Source: Bacteroidales bacterium
GTDB taxonomy: Bacteria; Bacteroidota; Bacteroidia; Bacteroidales; UBA932
DNA length: 36,180 nucleotides
Reading direction: 5' to 3'
Assembly: GCA_028691975.1 (NCBI GenBank)
Contig: JAQUYF010000016.1
Span: 1-36,180, forward strand
Positions 25,902 through 35,592 of the stretch are shown here, piece after piece (the first letter of the stretch is position 1; every line of letters begins with the position of its first letter). A program made the position numbers and the translations under genes. The notes below the pieces were generated by a model that was given only the letters and a program-made list of their open reading frames with translations, did not search any database and was not told where the DNA came from.

Positions 25902-28900
25902 TTATTCTTCTTTTCCGTGACAATTTTTATATTTCTTACCGCTTCCGCAAGGACACGGATCATTCCTTCCCACCTTCTTCTCCACTCTCATAGGGCTGTT
26001 GCTCTTCGGCTCGACGTTATTGTTCAGCATATCCGGACGACTGGTCTTCATCTTGCTCATATCAGTGCTCTTACGCTGAGCCTCAGCTGATGCCACATCT
26101 GTCGGTTCCTGATTTTCCCTCAGGAAAATGAAAGACCTCAACAGGAATGAAAGCACATCTTTGCTGATATTTTCCAGCACGGTAATAAAGAGATTGAAAC
26201 TCTCTCCCTTGTAAACCAAAATAGGGTCCTTCTGCTCGTATGTTGCATTCTGTACCGACTGCTTCAAGTCATCCATATCGCGCAGGTGATCTTTCCAGTA
26301 TTCATCTATCACTCTCAGTGTAACAGTCTTCTCCAAAGCACGGACCACCTCCTTGCCCTTACTCTCGTATGCCCTCCTCAAATCGACCAGAATGGTATAG
26401 ACCTTATGTCCGTCTGAGATAGGAATAGCTATGTTCTGATAAAACATTCTCTTGGTATCGTACACATACTTGATGATAGGCCATGACTGCTGTACAAGGG
26501 TCTCAAACCTCCTGTTCTGTGTCTCAAGTATGGCATCCTGAAGATTCGCCGCAACCTGCTTTTTGCCAAGCCTTTCATAATCCATGGCGTCGAAACCCGG
26601 ATCCACAGAAAGTGTCATCATCAGCTCCTCACGGAAAGAATCATAATCAAGATCTCCATTCTTTTCCATGAACATCTCGCAATAGTCGTTTGCCATATTG
26701 AGTACATCCACATCAATACGCTCACCTGTAAGGGCGCTTCTTCTCTTGGTATAGATAACCTCTCTCTGGGAATTCATCACATCATCATAGTCCACCAGTC
26801 TCTTACGGGTACCGAAGTTATTCTCTTCAACCTTCTTCTGTGCTCTCTCTATTGCGCTCGAAAGCATGGAACTCTGCAGAGCTTCCCCCTCTTTCATTCC
26901 GAGGCCATCCACCACTTTGGTTATTCTTTCGCTGCCGAACAAACGCATCAGATCATCCTCAAGTGATACAAAAAAGATAGAAGATCCCGGGTCTCCCTGA
27001 CGTCCGGCACGTCCTCTTAACTGACGGTCAACTCGACGGCTGTCGTGCCTCTCAGTACCTACAATTGCAAGACCGCCTGCGGCCTTAACTTCATCGGTCA
27101 GCTTAATATCCGTACCACGTCCGGCCATATTTGTAGCGATTGTCACCGTACCGGCTTTACCGGCGTGAGCTACCACTTCTGCCTCGCGCGCATGCTGCTT
27201 TGCATTCAAGACCTGATGAGGAATCTTGCGCATTGTCAACATTCTGCTCAAGAGTTCGGATATTTCTACTGAGGTCGTTCCGACCAAAACAGGACGGCCC
27301 TGTGATACCAGCTCACCGATTTTCGCTATAACAGCATTATATTTATCTTTCTTTGTCTTGTAAATCAAATCATCCTGGTCGTCTCGAATAACCGGTCTGT
27401 TGGTAGGAATCACAACAACATCCAACTTGTAGATAGACCAGAACTCACCTGCTTCAGTCTCTGCAGTACCTGTCATACCTGAAAGTTTGTGGTACATCCT
27501 GAAATAATTCTGCAGGGTAATAGTCGCAAATGTCTGAGTTGCAGATTCTACTTTTACCTTCTCCTTGGCCTCAATAGCCTGATGCAAGCCATCCGAGTAG
27601 CGTCTGCCCTCCAGGATACGGCCGGTCTGTTCATCGACAATCTTAACTTTGTTGTCCAAAATGACATATTCTACATCCTTCTCAAATAAGGCGTATGCTT
27701 TCAACAGCTGATCTACCGTATGCATTCTTTCAGCCTTCAAAGAGTAGTTGGCATAGAGTTCATCCTTTTTCTGACGCTTCTCTTCATCGGAAATCTCCAT
27801 CTTTTCAACCTTTGCAACCTCTTCACCCAACTTAGGCATCAGGAAGAAATCGGGATCGCTCAAGTTCTGTGCAAGTATTTCATTTCCCTTGTCGGTCAGT
27901 TCAATGGTTCTGTTTTGTTCGTCTATGACGAAAAACAGTTCGTTTGTAACTATTCTCTGCTCAATATCTTTTTCGGTAAATGCCTGTTTGATAATCTTGC
28001 TCTCGGCGTCTTGCAGAATCTGACGAATACCCGGCTCGCTCAAATACTTGATAAGAGGTGCATATTTTGGAAGCCCTTTGTGCGCACGCAGAAGCAGCAA
28101 ATCACCCTTATCGGCAATCTCCCCTGCGGAAATAAGTCTCTTGGCCTCGTTAAGAGTCTGGTTGACCAACTGTCTCTGAGCAGTATAAAGCTTTTCGACG
28201 TACGGTCTGAACTCGATGAAAGTCTCATCCCCGCTCTGCTGTACCGGGCCGGAAATAATCAATGGAGTACGTGCGTCATCAATCAACACTGAGTCGACCT
28301 CATCGACAATTGCAAAATGGTGCTTGCGCTGTACCAAATCGTCAGGATTGATGGCCATATTGTCTCTCAAATAGTCAAAACCGAACTCGTTGTTGGTACC
28401 GAACGTAATATCCGACTGATATGCCTTCTTTCTCGCATCAGTACTTGGCTGATGTTTATCGATACAGTCAACACTCAGTCCGTGAAACATATAGAGCGGA
28501 CCCATCCACTCCGAGTCACGTTTTGACAGATAGTCATTGACAGTGACGACATGCACTCCTTTGCCTGCCAAGGCATTAAGAAATACGGGAAGCGTAGCTA
28601 CGAGGGTTTTACCCTCACCTGTGGCCATCTCGGCTATCTTACCTTGATGAAGTACGACACCACCGATAAGCTGCACATCATAATGGACCATATCCCATGT
28701 GATCATGTTGCCGCCGGCCATCCATGTATTTTTCCATACGGCATAGTCACCGCTCATGGTTACAAAGTCATGAGATGCGCTCAGGTCCCGGTCAAACTGT
28801 GTTGCCTTAACCCTGATTGTCTCATTCTCCTTAAATCTTCTGGCAGTCGATTTCATTATTGCAAAGGCATCGGGAAGCACCTGATTGAGCACCTCTTCGA

Positions 28901-29201
28901 TCTTTATATCAATCTCTTTCGTAAGACGGTCCAAATCCGTAGCCAACTTCTCCTTATGCGATACATCTATCTCAACATCAGAGAGTTGCTCCTTGATTGC
29001 AGCGACCTCCGCCTCATCTTTTGCAGTATATTCTCTAATCTTAACCTTCAGCGCCTCAGATTCACCCCTCAAATCGTCATCTGACAATTTGTCGATCCTA
29101 TCATAAGAAGCCAAAATATCTTTCAGCATCGGCGTCAGCTGTTTCAAATCTCTGTCCGCCTTTGAACCGAATACTTTTCTAATTACACCTGTTAATCCCA
29201 T
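25902..29201 (-). CDS. secA: Preprotein translocase ATPase SecA
   Basis: 1099 residues from the ATG at 29201; an upstream in-frame TTG at 29219 adds only six residues. The Walker A motif MATGEGKT is at 192-199, the DEAD-type box is VDEVDSVLIDDARTPLIISG, and helicase motifs AGRGTDIKL and QLRGRAGRQGDPG follow. The C-terminus carries the SEC-C zinc motif CPCGSGKKYKNCH. It is longer than E. coli SecA (901) because of N-terminal and central insertions common in Bacteroidota. SecA drives protein export through SecYEG. The promoter box is at 29224-29231, and lpd and bactofilin follow in the operon. Confidence 0.97.
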   Translation of the reverse strand: MGLTGVIRKVFGSKADRDLKQLTPMLKDILASYDRIDKLSDDDLRGESEALKVKIREYTAKDEAEVAAIKEQLSDVEIDVSHKEKLATDLDRLTKEIDIKIEEVLNQVLPDAFAIMKSTARRFKENETIRVKATQFDRDLSASHDFVTMSGDYAVWKNTWMAGGNMITWDMVHYDVQLIGGVVLHQGKIAEMATGEGKTLVATLPVFLNALAGKGVHVVTVNDYLSKRDSEWMGPLYMFHGLSVDCIDKHQPSTDARKKAYQSDITFGTNNEFGFDYLRDNMAINPDDLVQRKHHFAIVDEVDSVLIDDARTPLIISGPVQQSGDETFIEFRPYVEKLYTAQRQLVNQTLNEAKRLISAGEIADKGDLLLLRAHKGLPKYAPLIKYLSEPGIRQILQDAESKIIKQAFTEKDIEQRIVTNELFFVIDEQNRTIELTDKGNEILAQNLSDPDFFLMPKLGEEVAKVEKMEISDEEKRQKKDELYANYSLKAERMHTVDQLLKAYALFEKDVEYVILDNKVKIVDEQTGRILEGRRYSDGLHQAIEAKEKVKVESATQTFATITLQNYFRMYHKLSGMTGTAETEAGEFWSIYKLDVVVIPTNRPVIRDDQDDLIYKTKKDKYNAVIAKIGELVSQGRPVLVGTTSVEISELLSRMLTMRKIPHQVLNAKQHAREAEVVAHAGKAGTVTIATNMAGRGTDIKLTDEVKAAGGLAIVGTERHDSRRVDRQLRGRAGRQGDPGSSIFFVSLEDDLMRLFGSERITKVVDGLGMKEGEALQSSMLSSAIERAQKKVEENNFGTRKRLVDYDDVMNSQREVIYTKRRSALTGERIDVDVLNMANDYCEMFMEKNGDLDYDSFREELMMTLSVDPGFDAMDYERLGKKQVAANLQDAILETQNRRFETLVQQSWPIIKYVYDTKRMFYQNIAIPISDGHKVYTILVDLRRAYESKGKEVVRALEKTVTLRVIDEYWKDHLRDMDDLKQSVQNATYEQKDPILVYKGESFNLFITVLENISKDVLSFLLRSFIFLRENQEPTDVASAEAQRKSTDMSKMKTSRPDMLNNNVEPKSNSPMRVEKKVGRNDPCPCGSGKKYKNCHGKEE

Positions 29202-29223
29202 GTTATCAAATTTTAACAACCGA

Positions 29224-29231
29224 CAAAGTTA
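29224..29231 (-). promoter_or_regulatory. -7 promoter box for secA
   Basis: The minus strand reads TAACTTTG, an exact TAnnTTTG match, 22 bases upstream of the ATG at 29201. It lies downstream of the predicted susD terminator, so secA is transcribed separately from the SusCD locus. Confidence 0.65.
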
Positions 29232-29250
29232 ATAAAAAATGATATATCAA

Positions 29251-29298
29251 ATAAAAAAGAGGTGACTAATCGGTCATAAGACTTTTTAGACACCCCTT
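29251..29298 (-). terminator. Predicted intrinsic terminator after susD-like gene
   Basis: On the minus strand AAGGGGTGTCTAA (29298-29286) pairs with TTAGTCACCTCTT (29269-29257), with one mismatch and one G-U pair, around a 16-base loop. A T-rich run follows (29258-29251). It lies 39 bases after the SusD stop. Confidence 0.6.
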
Positions 29299-29336
29299 CC
29301 GAATGCAAACTTAATTAATTATATTTTCATCAATTG

Positions 29337-30956
29337 TTAAATAGGGTTCTGAGTACAAAGCGGATTGTAATCCAATTCTGATTTAGGTATAACAAATTGC
29401 CACTCAATGCTGTTTGCTGCACGGAAACGATTTTCTTCACCAAGCCCCTGATCATCATACATATTATAGTTTGATGCCAGCGGATCGAGGTTGGTAGGAG
29501 TCTTACCTGTTTTCCAATTGTTTGCGCTACCGCCCTGATTGTATCCTTCACGTGGTGCCGGACCTCTGTCCAAATCCATGTTCAATCGTTTAAGATCCAA
29601 AAATCTGAAACCCTCGCCCCAGAGTTCAATCCTTCGCTGTATCATAATTTCATCAATAAGTGCACTGCCGGTGTTAGTACTCTTAACGTAGTTGGCATCT
29701 CTGATCTTTGCTAAAGGGTAAAGAACTTCAACGGCTTTTGCATCCTGCCCCGCTCTTGCATAGCCCTCTGCCATAATCAGCATCATCTCAGGAAGACGCA
29801 TATATGCCAAGTCTGCTGTGTATAATGCCGCAGAATAAGCAGGAGATGTATTATCGGGATAATCAACGATAAATTTCTGACTCATCCATTTGAAAATATT
29901 GCCTGAAGGCGGGTATGCTATGCTTGTCTTTGTCATTGACGGAGCATTCGGCAGCCATAATTGCTTCCTGACATCAGTGGCACTTATCTTATCATACAGC
30001 AGGTTGTATATGGCACGAGGAGTATTTTTATTGTATGACACATTTGTATTTGAGATAAAACTGTAGAAATTGGTCAAAGTACCGGTTTCCAATGTGGGTT
30101 GTCCGATTTTTGCCCAGATCCACTCTGTATTTGACGCATCACACATTCTTCCCTGCCGGAAATCATAAGTATGAGCTGAAAGGGTTGCCCCCGAATTGTC
30201 AACTACACTCTTTGCCATCTCGGCAGCACTGAGCCACTGGCCCTGAGTAAGCAGCACGCGCGCCTTTATACCTTTTGCAACATTAACATCAATGTGTGTC
30301 TTTGTACTCCTTTCTATTGAAATACCACCCAAAAGTGAGATTGCCTGGTCCAAATCTTCATTAATTGCAGCATAGACCTCTTCCACCGTTGATCTTGGAG
30401 TTGGGTCAAGGCTGTTGTCAAGTCTTAAGACAATACCTTCCTGACTGTTTGTCTTACCCGCATAATAACGTTCAGCCCAAAGTTGAACAGCGCAAAAATG
30501 CGCAAAGGCTCTGTATGTCAATGCCTGACCTTTAATATAATCTTTTTCAGCCTGGGATCCCTCCACATTATCGATATTTGTCAGGATCATATTTGCATTC
30601 GCAATGATCTCATAAAACATCTTATACAAAAATTTGCAGTGAGAAGATGTCGTATTTCTATGTAAAGACCACTTGGCCTGACTTTGCCACTGAGCATTGC
30701 CTTTAGTGTAAACAAGGTCTTCACCAAGCATTTCCATCCACAGCATAAATGTCCCGTAGCCACACTGAGCGGCACTTGAACCGGGCTTGTACATCAGCCT
30801 GTGAAGGCCATTTACCGCCATCATTGCGGTTGTAGTATTTTCAAAGACCTGTCCCTGATCCACCGAACTGGTTGACTTTGTATCCAAAAAATCTTCCGAA
30901 CAAGAGACCAAAAGCAAGAGTGAAAGAACTGTTGTTGCTATTATTTTATTCTTCAT
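29337..30956 (-). CDS. SusD/RagB-family outer-membrane lipoprotein
   Basis: 539 residues. There is a lipoprotein signal ending in the lipobox L-V-S-C19, then SEDFLDTKSTSSVDQGQVFEN, the usual RagB/SusD opening. TPR-like helices (ALTYRAFAHFCAVQLWAERY) and the conserved C-terminal stretch IMIQRRIELWGEGFRFLDLKR fit the family. SusD proteins sit on the cell surface as a lid over the SusC channel and capture the substrate. The gene starts 10 bases after the SusC stop. The substrate cannot be read from the sequence, and no glycoside hydrolase, sulfatase or peptidase gene follows. Confidence 0.94.
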   Translation of the reverse strand: MKNKIIATTVLSLLLLVSCSEDFLDTKSTSSVDQGQVFENTTTAMMAVNGLHRLMYKPGSSAAQCGYGTFMLWMEMLGEDLVYTKGNAQWQSQAKWSLHRNTTSSHCKFLYKMFYEIIANANMILTNIDNVEGSQAEKDYIKGQALTYRAFAHFCAVQLWAERYYAGKTNSQEGIVLRLDNSLDPTPRSTVEEVYAAINEDLDQAISLLGGISIERSTKTHIDVNVAKGIKARVLLTQGQWLSAAEMAKSVVDNSGATLSAHTYDFRQGRMCDASNTEWIWAKIGQPTLETGTLTNFYSFISNTNVSYNKNTPRAIYNLLYDKISATDVRKQLWLPNAPSMTKTSIAYPPSGNIFKWMSQKFIVDYPDNTSPAYSAALYTADLAYMRLPEMMLIMAEGYARAGQDAKAVEVLYPLAKIRDANYVKSTNTGSALIDEIMIQRRIELWGEGFRFLDLKRLNMDLDRGPAPREGYNQGGSANNWKTGKTPTNLDPLASNYNMYDDQGLGEENRFRAANSIEWQFVIPKSELDYNPLCTQNPI

Positions 30957-30966
30957 AATCTAAAAT

Positions 30967-33900
30967 TTAAAAATTAACTTTTACACCAAATGAAAAAGTG
31001 CGTGAAGGCAAGTAAATATCTGCATTGCCATCATATCCGGAGAAGAAATTTCTTCTTGGAAACATACCTCTGCGTGCTGTAAACAATAATGCATTATCGG
31101 CAGAGAAATATATTTTTGCTCCGTCTATCTTGAGAGGAGAGATGACTTTTTTAGGTAATGTGTATGTAAGATTTACATTGGAAAGCTCCAACATATTTGA
31201 TGATACCAACCATCTTGTAGAGGTCCCGGCGTTAATATTCTTTGAATCATTACCGTTGGAAAGCTTGGCAATATTGGTTACGTCACCCTCTGACTGCCAA
31301 CGGCCCAGCAAATCTTCATGCAATTTGCTGTACGACAGAGATGATGTTCCTACTGACATCAATGAAGCATAAGTACTGTCATAATACTTACCGCCCAATT
31401 GATAGTATAAGTTAAATGAAAGAGTCCAGTTTTTGTAAGAAATGACTGAACCAAAGCCGCCTGTAAATTTAGGAATAGCCACACCGCTCCAGTCATATTT
31501 GGCATGCTCGATCGTCTCTGTGCACATAACGCCGTTATAATCAATCAGTTCATTCTCTCCCCAAACATAATCCGCATTATCCACATCGGCTTCAAACAGG
31601 TTGTACCCTGTTGCAGGATTAACCCCTTTCCATTGGCGCAACCAAAATTCATATCTTGGGTGCCCCTCTTCAATCTTATAGACCGAGCTTGTGTATGCCT
31701 CCAAAGGCAAACTTGTAAGTTTATTTTTCAGGTATGTAACATTCCCCGTAATGTTCCAACGGAAATCATTTGTATTAAAGACATTTACATCAAATGTAAA
31801 TTCAACGCCTCTGTTGTACATCGTACCCGCGTTGATACTCTGCGATTCAACTCCGGACGAGATTGGCTGCGGGACCTCGAAAAGCAAATTGCTTGACTGT
31901 CTGTTGAAAAACTCAACGGTACCGACTACCGCACCCTTAAGTGCACTGAATTCGATGGCGGCGTCAAGATTGTGAGATACCTCCCATGAAAGATTCTGAT
32001 TGCCGAGTGAACTTTGAAGATACCCGGGTTCTGTTCCGTTTGGATATGGCGTGTAGGTAGCTCTCCACGGATAATAACTATCCAGATCGTCATTGCCCAC
32101 AACTCCGTATGATGCCCTGAGTTTCAACATGTCGATAAAATCGACTGCTTTCATAAATTCCTCTCTGTCAATCCTCCAGCCACCGCCTACAGACCAGAAG
32201 TTTCCCCATCTTACATCCTTGTAGAAACGGGAAGATCCGTCTCGGCGGAAAGACGCGGATGCGAAATATTTGTCGTTGTAATCATAATTGACACGTGAAA
32301 GATATCCCTCAACCGTATATTTATTGGTATAAGAGTTCGGTGTACCGTTGACTTCGGAAAAGTTTTTGAACTCAAAATTACTGCCGATAAATATCTGTCC
32401 CTTCATGGAAGATGTTAAGTAATTATATTCATAATCATAACTCTCATGTCCTATCATCGCATCTACGTGATGATTTCCGAAATCTTGTGCGTATGTCAGC
32501 AACTGGTTGATAGTCCACGTCGTAGTATTGGAAGAACTCTTGGTAGATGTGCCCGCATTGCCCTTCTCGGGATAAACATACGAACCGCTCCATCCTCTGT
32601 AAGCATTGGCTCCCACACCTGCCGTAGCATTAAATGTGAAATATTTCAGAAAAGAAATCTCTGCAAGCACTTTTGCATTGATAGTCTCTCTTCTGTACCC
32701 GTCGTAAATATTCTGTAACTCGATAGCGGGATTGTTGCCTGCCACATAATCTCTTCCTGGCACGACAACCCCCTTCGAAGATGTATATCCGAGACCGAAG
32801 TCATAAAGCTTATTTCCATCAGCATCATACAGATACTCACCCGTTTCAGGATTGTGAAGGTGTATCGGATAGATATTGCCTACATATCTCAAAAAACGAA
32901 AAGGATTGGAATTATTACCGCTGGACTCATTCTGATTACCTTCCGAGTCTGTAATGGCAGCACTCAAATTTGTGCCGACCTTCAGCCATTTTGTGATCTT
33001 AGAGTTCACATTTGCCTTTGCAGAGTAACGCGACAGGGAAGAACCGATAATGTAACCCTGATCATTAGTGTACCCTACTGAAGAGTAGTAATCCGACTTT
33101 CCGGTTGCACCGCTTATTGAGACACCGCCGTCATGTCTTATACCTACTCTTTCAATTGCACTGCGCCAGTCAAGGTCATCAGCCCACTTAACCTGTGCAT
33201 TTGGATTTATTTTACCTGTTGAAGGATCGAACAATTGATCAGCACCCATATTATATGCATTATACGACATTCCGGCCAATAAGGCAGATCCTGCTTTCTG
33301 ATTTGCCTCTTCACGCGTTGCTCCGCCGTACATCAGGTTGTTTCTTGTACTTTCCCAATACATCTGCATATAATCGTCCATTCCGAGAGTCTTATAATCT
33401 TCAGTCTGTCTTGAGGTAAAACCGATATTGTACCTGACATCAACTGTCATTTTACCCTCATGTCCCTTTTTGGTCGTGATCAAAATAACGCCATTGGCGG
33501 CACGAGCACCGTACAGAGCTGCAGATGAGGCATCTTTCAAGATTGTCATACTTTCAATATCCGAGGGATTGATACTTGACATGGCATTGTCATAGGGCAT
33601 TCCATCCAAGACTATAAGTGGAGAACTGCTTGCATTGAAAGAGCCTAAACCTCTGATACGAATTGATGGAGAAGACCCCGGCTGTCCGTTTGCCGTTCCG
33701 ACCTGAACTCCGGCAGTAGTTCCGGACAAAGCCTGTGTAACATCAGTCACAGGCCTGGAATCAAATTTTTCCTGATTCACACTTGCTGCCGAACCTGTAA
33801 ATGTGCTCTTCTTTGCAGTACCGTATGCAACAACCATAATGGCATCAAGAGATGTAGTTTCCGGATGCATTACAAGATTCTGATTTGACAGTCTGTCTAT

Positions 33901-34419
33901 CACAAATTGAGCTGTCGTCATTCCTATTGAGGTAAAAACCAAAGTGTTCCCTTTCTGAGCAGCTATCTCATAATTTCCGTTAAAATCGGAAGATGTATAT
34001 TGACCTGTCGTGGTATTGTGAACGGTTACTCCGGGGATAGGCTCACCCTTGTCGTCCACGATAGATCCCGAAACAGTACTTTTCTCCACTTCCGCATTTT
34101 TAAGAGAAATCGGAGAAAGCGCGATATTTTTCCCTTCAATTTTGTAGATAATTTTATTTCCCGACAATTTATCAAGCAGCTCCTTTATGTCGTTGCCCTG
34201 ATAATTAATTGTCACAATGTCGTTTATCTCAGTAAAGGTATCGGAATAAACGAATTTATATCCGGTCTGTTCGGTAATCATGGACAGGACTTCCTTCAAT
34301 GGTTTTCCCGTCACATTTAGTTTGATATTCTGAGCAAACAAACCGAATGATATTAGACATAGAAACAGAAAGGTAAGTGCTCCCCGCTTCATCTGTAGGT
34401 AAAATGTTTTTTGGATCAT
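30967..34419 (-). CDS. SusC/RagA-family TonB-dependent receptor with STN domain
   Basis: 1150 residues. A signal peptide (MKRGALTFLFLCLISFGLFA, from residue 10) is followed by an STN/secretin-TonB domain (about 30-100, LKEVLSMITEQTGYKFVYSD), a carboxypeptidase-regulatory-like beta-sandwich (about 115-190, VSGSIVDDKGEPIPGVTVHN), a plug (about 215-330, with SIRIRGLGSFNASSSPLIVLDG and ANGVILITTKKG) and the outer-membrane barrel ending in FSFGVKVNF. The STN domain is the part that talks to a FecR-type anti-sigma factor, matching the FecR and ECF sigma genes upstream. It is predicted to import a ligand captured by SusD with TonB energy. The start may be M1 or M10 (34392). A hairpin covers the M1 start. 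Confidence 0.95.
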   Translation of the reverse strand: MIQKTFYLQMKRGALTFLFLCLISFGLFAQNIKLNVTGKPLKEVLSMITEQTGYKFVYSDTFTEINDIVTINYQGNDIKELLDKLSGNKIIYKIEGKNIALSPISLKNAEVEKSTVSGSIVDDKGEPIPGVTVHNTTTGQYTSSDFNGNYEIAAQKGNTLVFTSIGMTTAQFVIDRLSNQNLVMHPETTSLDAIMVVAYGTAKKSTFTGSAASVNQEKFDSRPVTDVTQALSGTTAGVQVGTANGQPGSSPSIRIRGLGSFNASSSPLIVLDGMPYDNAMSSINPSDIESMTILKDASSAALYGARAANGVILITTKKGHEGKMTVDVRYNIGFTSRQTEDYKTLGMDDYMQMYWESTRNNLMYGGATREEANQKAGSALLAGMSYNAYNMGADQLFDPSTGKINPNAQVKWADDLDWRSAIERVGIRHDGGVSISGATGKSDYYSSVGYTNDQGYIIGSSLSRYSAKANVNSKITKWLKVGTNLSAAITDSEGNQNESSGNNSNPFRFLRYVGNIYPIHLHNPETGEYLYDADGNKLYDFGLGYTSSKGVVVPGRDYVAGNNPAIELQNIYDGYRRETINAKVLAEISFLKYFTFNATAGVGANAYRGWSGSYVYPEKGNAGTSTKSSSNTTTWTINQLLTYAQDFGNHHVDAMIGHESYDYEYNYLTSSMKGQIFIGSNFEFKNFSEVNGTPNSYTNKYTVEGYLSRVNYDYNDKYFASASFRRDGSSRFYKDVRWGNFWSVGGGWRIDREEFMKAVDFIDMLKLRASYGVVGNDDLDSYYPWRATYTPYPNGTEPGYLQSSLGNQNLSWEVSHNLDAAIEFSALKGAVVGTVEFFNRQSSNLLFEVPQPISSGVESQSINAGTMYNRGVEFTFDVNVFNTNDFRWNITGNVTYLKNKLTSLPLEAYTSSVYKIEEGHPRYEFWLRQWKGVNPATGYNLFEADVDNADYVWGENELIDYNGVMCTETIEHAKYDWSGVAIPKFTGGFGSVISYKNWTLSFNLYYQLGGKYYDSTYASLMSVGTSSLSYSKLHEDLLGRWQSEGDVTNIAKLSNGNDSKNINAGTSTRWLVSSNMLELSNVNLTYTLPKKVISPLKIDGAKIYFSADNALLFTARRGMFPRRNFFSGYDGNADIYLPSRTFSFGVKVNF

Positions 34420-34457
34420 AAGTTGTAATATTGTTTAGTACTAATATAACAACTTAT
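34418..34457 (-). promoter_or_regulatory. Inverted repeat overlapping the susC start codon
   Basis: Arms ATAAGTTGTAATATT (34418-34432) and AATATAACAACTTAT (34443-34457) pair at 14 of 15 positions around a 10-base loop. In the transcript, the 3' arm includes the first two bases of the ATG at 34419, so folding would cover the ribosome-binding region. It could instead be an mRNA end or processing site between the anti-sigma and receptor genes. Confidence 0.6.
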
Positions 34458-34481
34458 TGAAGAAAAACCCTAATGTAAGGA

Positions 34482-35546
34482 TTAAATTACTTCACGTTTT
34501 GTCACTATCACTTTATTACCTACTATCTTGTAATCAACGTAGGTCGTAAATTTGATAAGTTCCATAATTTGAACCATCGACTCTGAGCTGAATGCAGCTG
34601 TAAAAGTATGATTTAAAATAGTAGAGTCCTTAACAACGATGTCCATTCCGTGCCATCTTTCTAACATCTTAAAGACCTCACTCATAGGTGTTTTATCAAA
34701 GATAAGCTCCCCACGCCGCCAAGCCACGCTCTTTACGGTATCTGCGGTCGAAACGATATCACTCTTTATTGCATCACTGAATATTACGGATTCATTAGGT
34801 TTAAGTTCGACAATCCGGTATTCATCGGCAGTGCCATCTTTGTGTATTGTCTTTGTAACGTTAATCCTTCCGGTAAACAGAGTTGCCTGTTCATGGTCAT
34901 CATCGTCGTACGAACGCAAGTGAAATTTTGTGCCCAATACTTCTACTTTCATCCCCTTTGGCGTAACAATGTCCATAGGCCAGTCAGGATGCTTTGACAC
35001 ATCAAAATAGCCCTCTCCCGAGAAAACCAGTTTACGCGCATCGGACGAAAAGTGGTGCGGATAGATAATTTTCGAATCGGAATTAAGCCAGACAACGCTG
35101 CTGTCCGGCAGTACAATTTTGCCTTTGACCCCCTTATCGGTATAGCAGGTATAAGTCACTTCCGTCTCGTTAAAAATATTTTCAGCAGTCACAACGCTCT
35201 CTTTCACTTTCTTATTGGATAAATACTGATACAGATTCAAACCACTTGAGACAACAACAACCAAAATTGCAGCATACTTCAATATCTGCGGCATAATAGA
35301 TTTTGACTTCCGCCCCTCTTCACCACCTATTTTTGCGCGAACAGTATCAAAAGCTCTTCTTTTTTCATCCTCGGATATGCTTCCCTTGTTTGCATTCGTG
35401 CAAAAATCTCCCATAGCCACAACATTCATCAGATCAATGTAATATTGTTTGTTTAGAACATTTGCATCAATCCATTCCGCTACCATCTTCTTCTCTTCAG
35501 GAGTGGTTTTTCCAGATATATCCTTTATTAATAATTTCTTGTTCAT
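34482..35546 (-). CDS. FecR-family anti-sigma factor
   Basis: 354 residues. A cytoplasmic N-terminal part (1-85) begins with the helix typical of FecR (ISGKTTPEEKKMVAEWIDAN). One membrane helix spans 90-108 (KYAAILVVVVSSGLNLYQYL), then a periplasmic FecR domain (about 130-235, TDKGVKGKIVLPDSSVVWLNSDSKI and GEGYFDVSKHPDWP) and a C-terminal DUF4974 domain (about 275-350, FKMLERWHGMDIVVKDS). It holds the ECF sigma factor until the STN domain of the receptor signals ligand binding. It lies between the sigma gene and the susC-like gene, the standard order. Confidence 0.94.
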   Translation of the reverse strand: MNKKLLIKDISGKTTPEEKKMVAEWIDANVLNKQYYIDLMNVVAMGDFCTNANKGSISEDEKRRAFDTVRAKIGGEEGRKSKSIMPQILKYAAILVVVVSSGLNLYQYLSNKKVKESVVTAENIFNETEVTYTCYTDKGVKGKIVLPDSSVVWLNSDSKIIYPHHFSSDARKLVFSGEGYFDVSKHPDWPMDIVTPKGMKVEVLGTKFHLRSYDDDDHEQATLFTGRINVTKTIHKDGTADEYRIVELKPNESVIFSDAIKSDIVSTADTVKSVAWRRGELIFDKTPMSEVFKMLERWHGMDIVVKDSTILNHTFTAAFSSESMVQIMELIKFTTYVDYKIVGNKVIVTKREVI

Positions 35547-35592
35547 AATGTTTACTTATAATACAACCATTTATAGCGTCATCCCTAATCCC

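Noticed and set aside
29251..29336. A short gene between SusD and SecA
   Set aside because: The gap contains only the terminator-like hairpin and the secA promoter box; no open frame of useful length.
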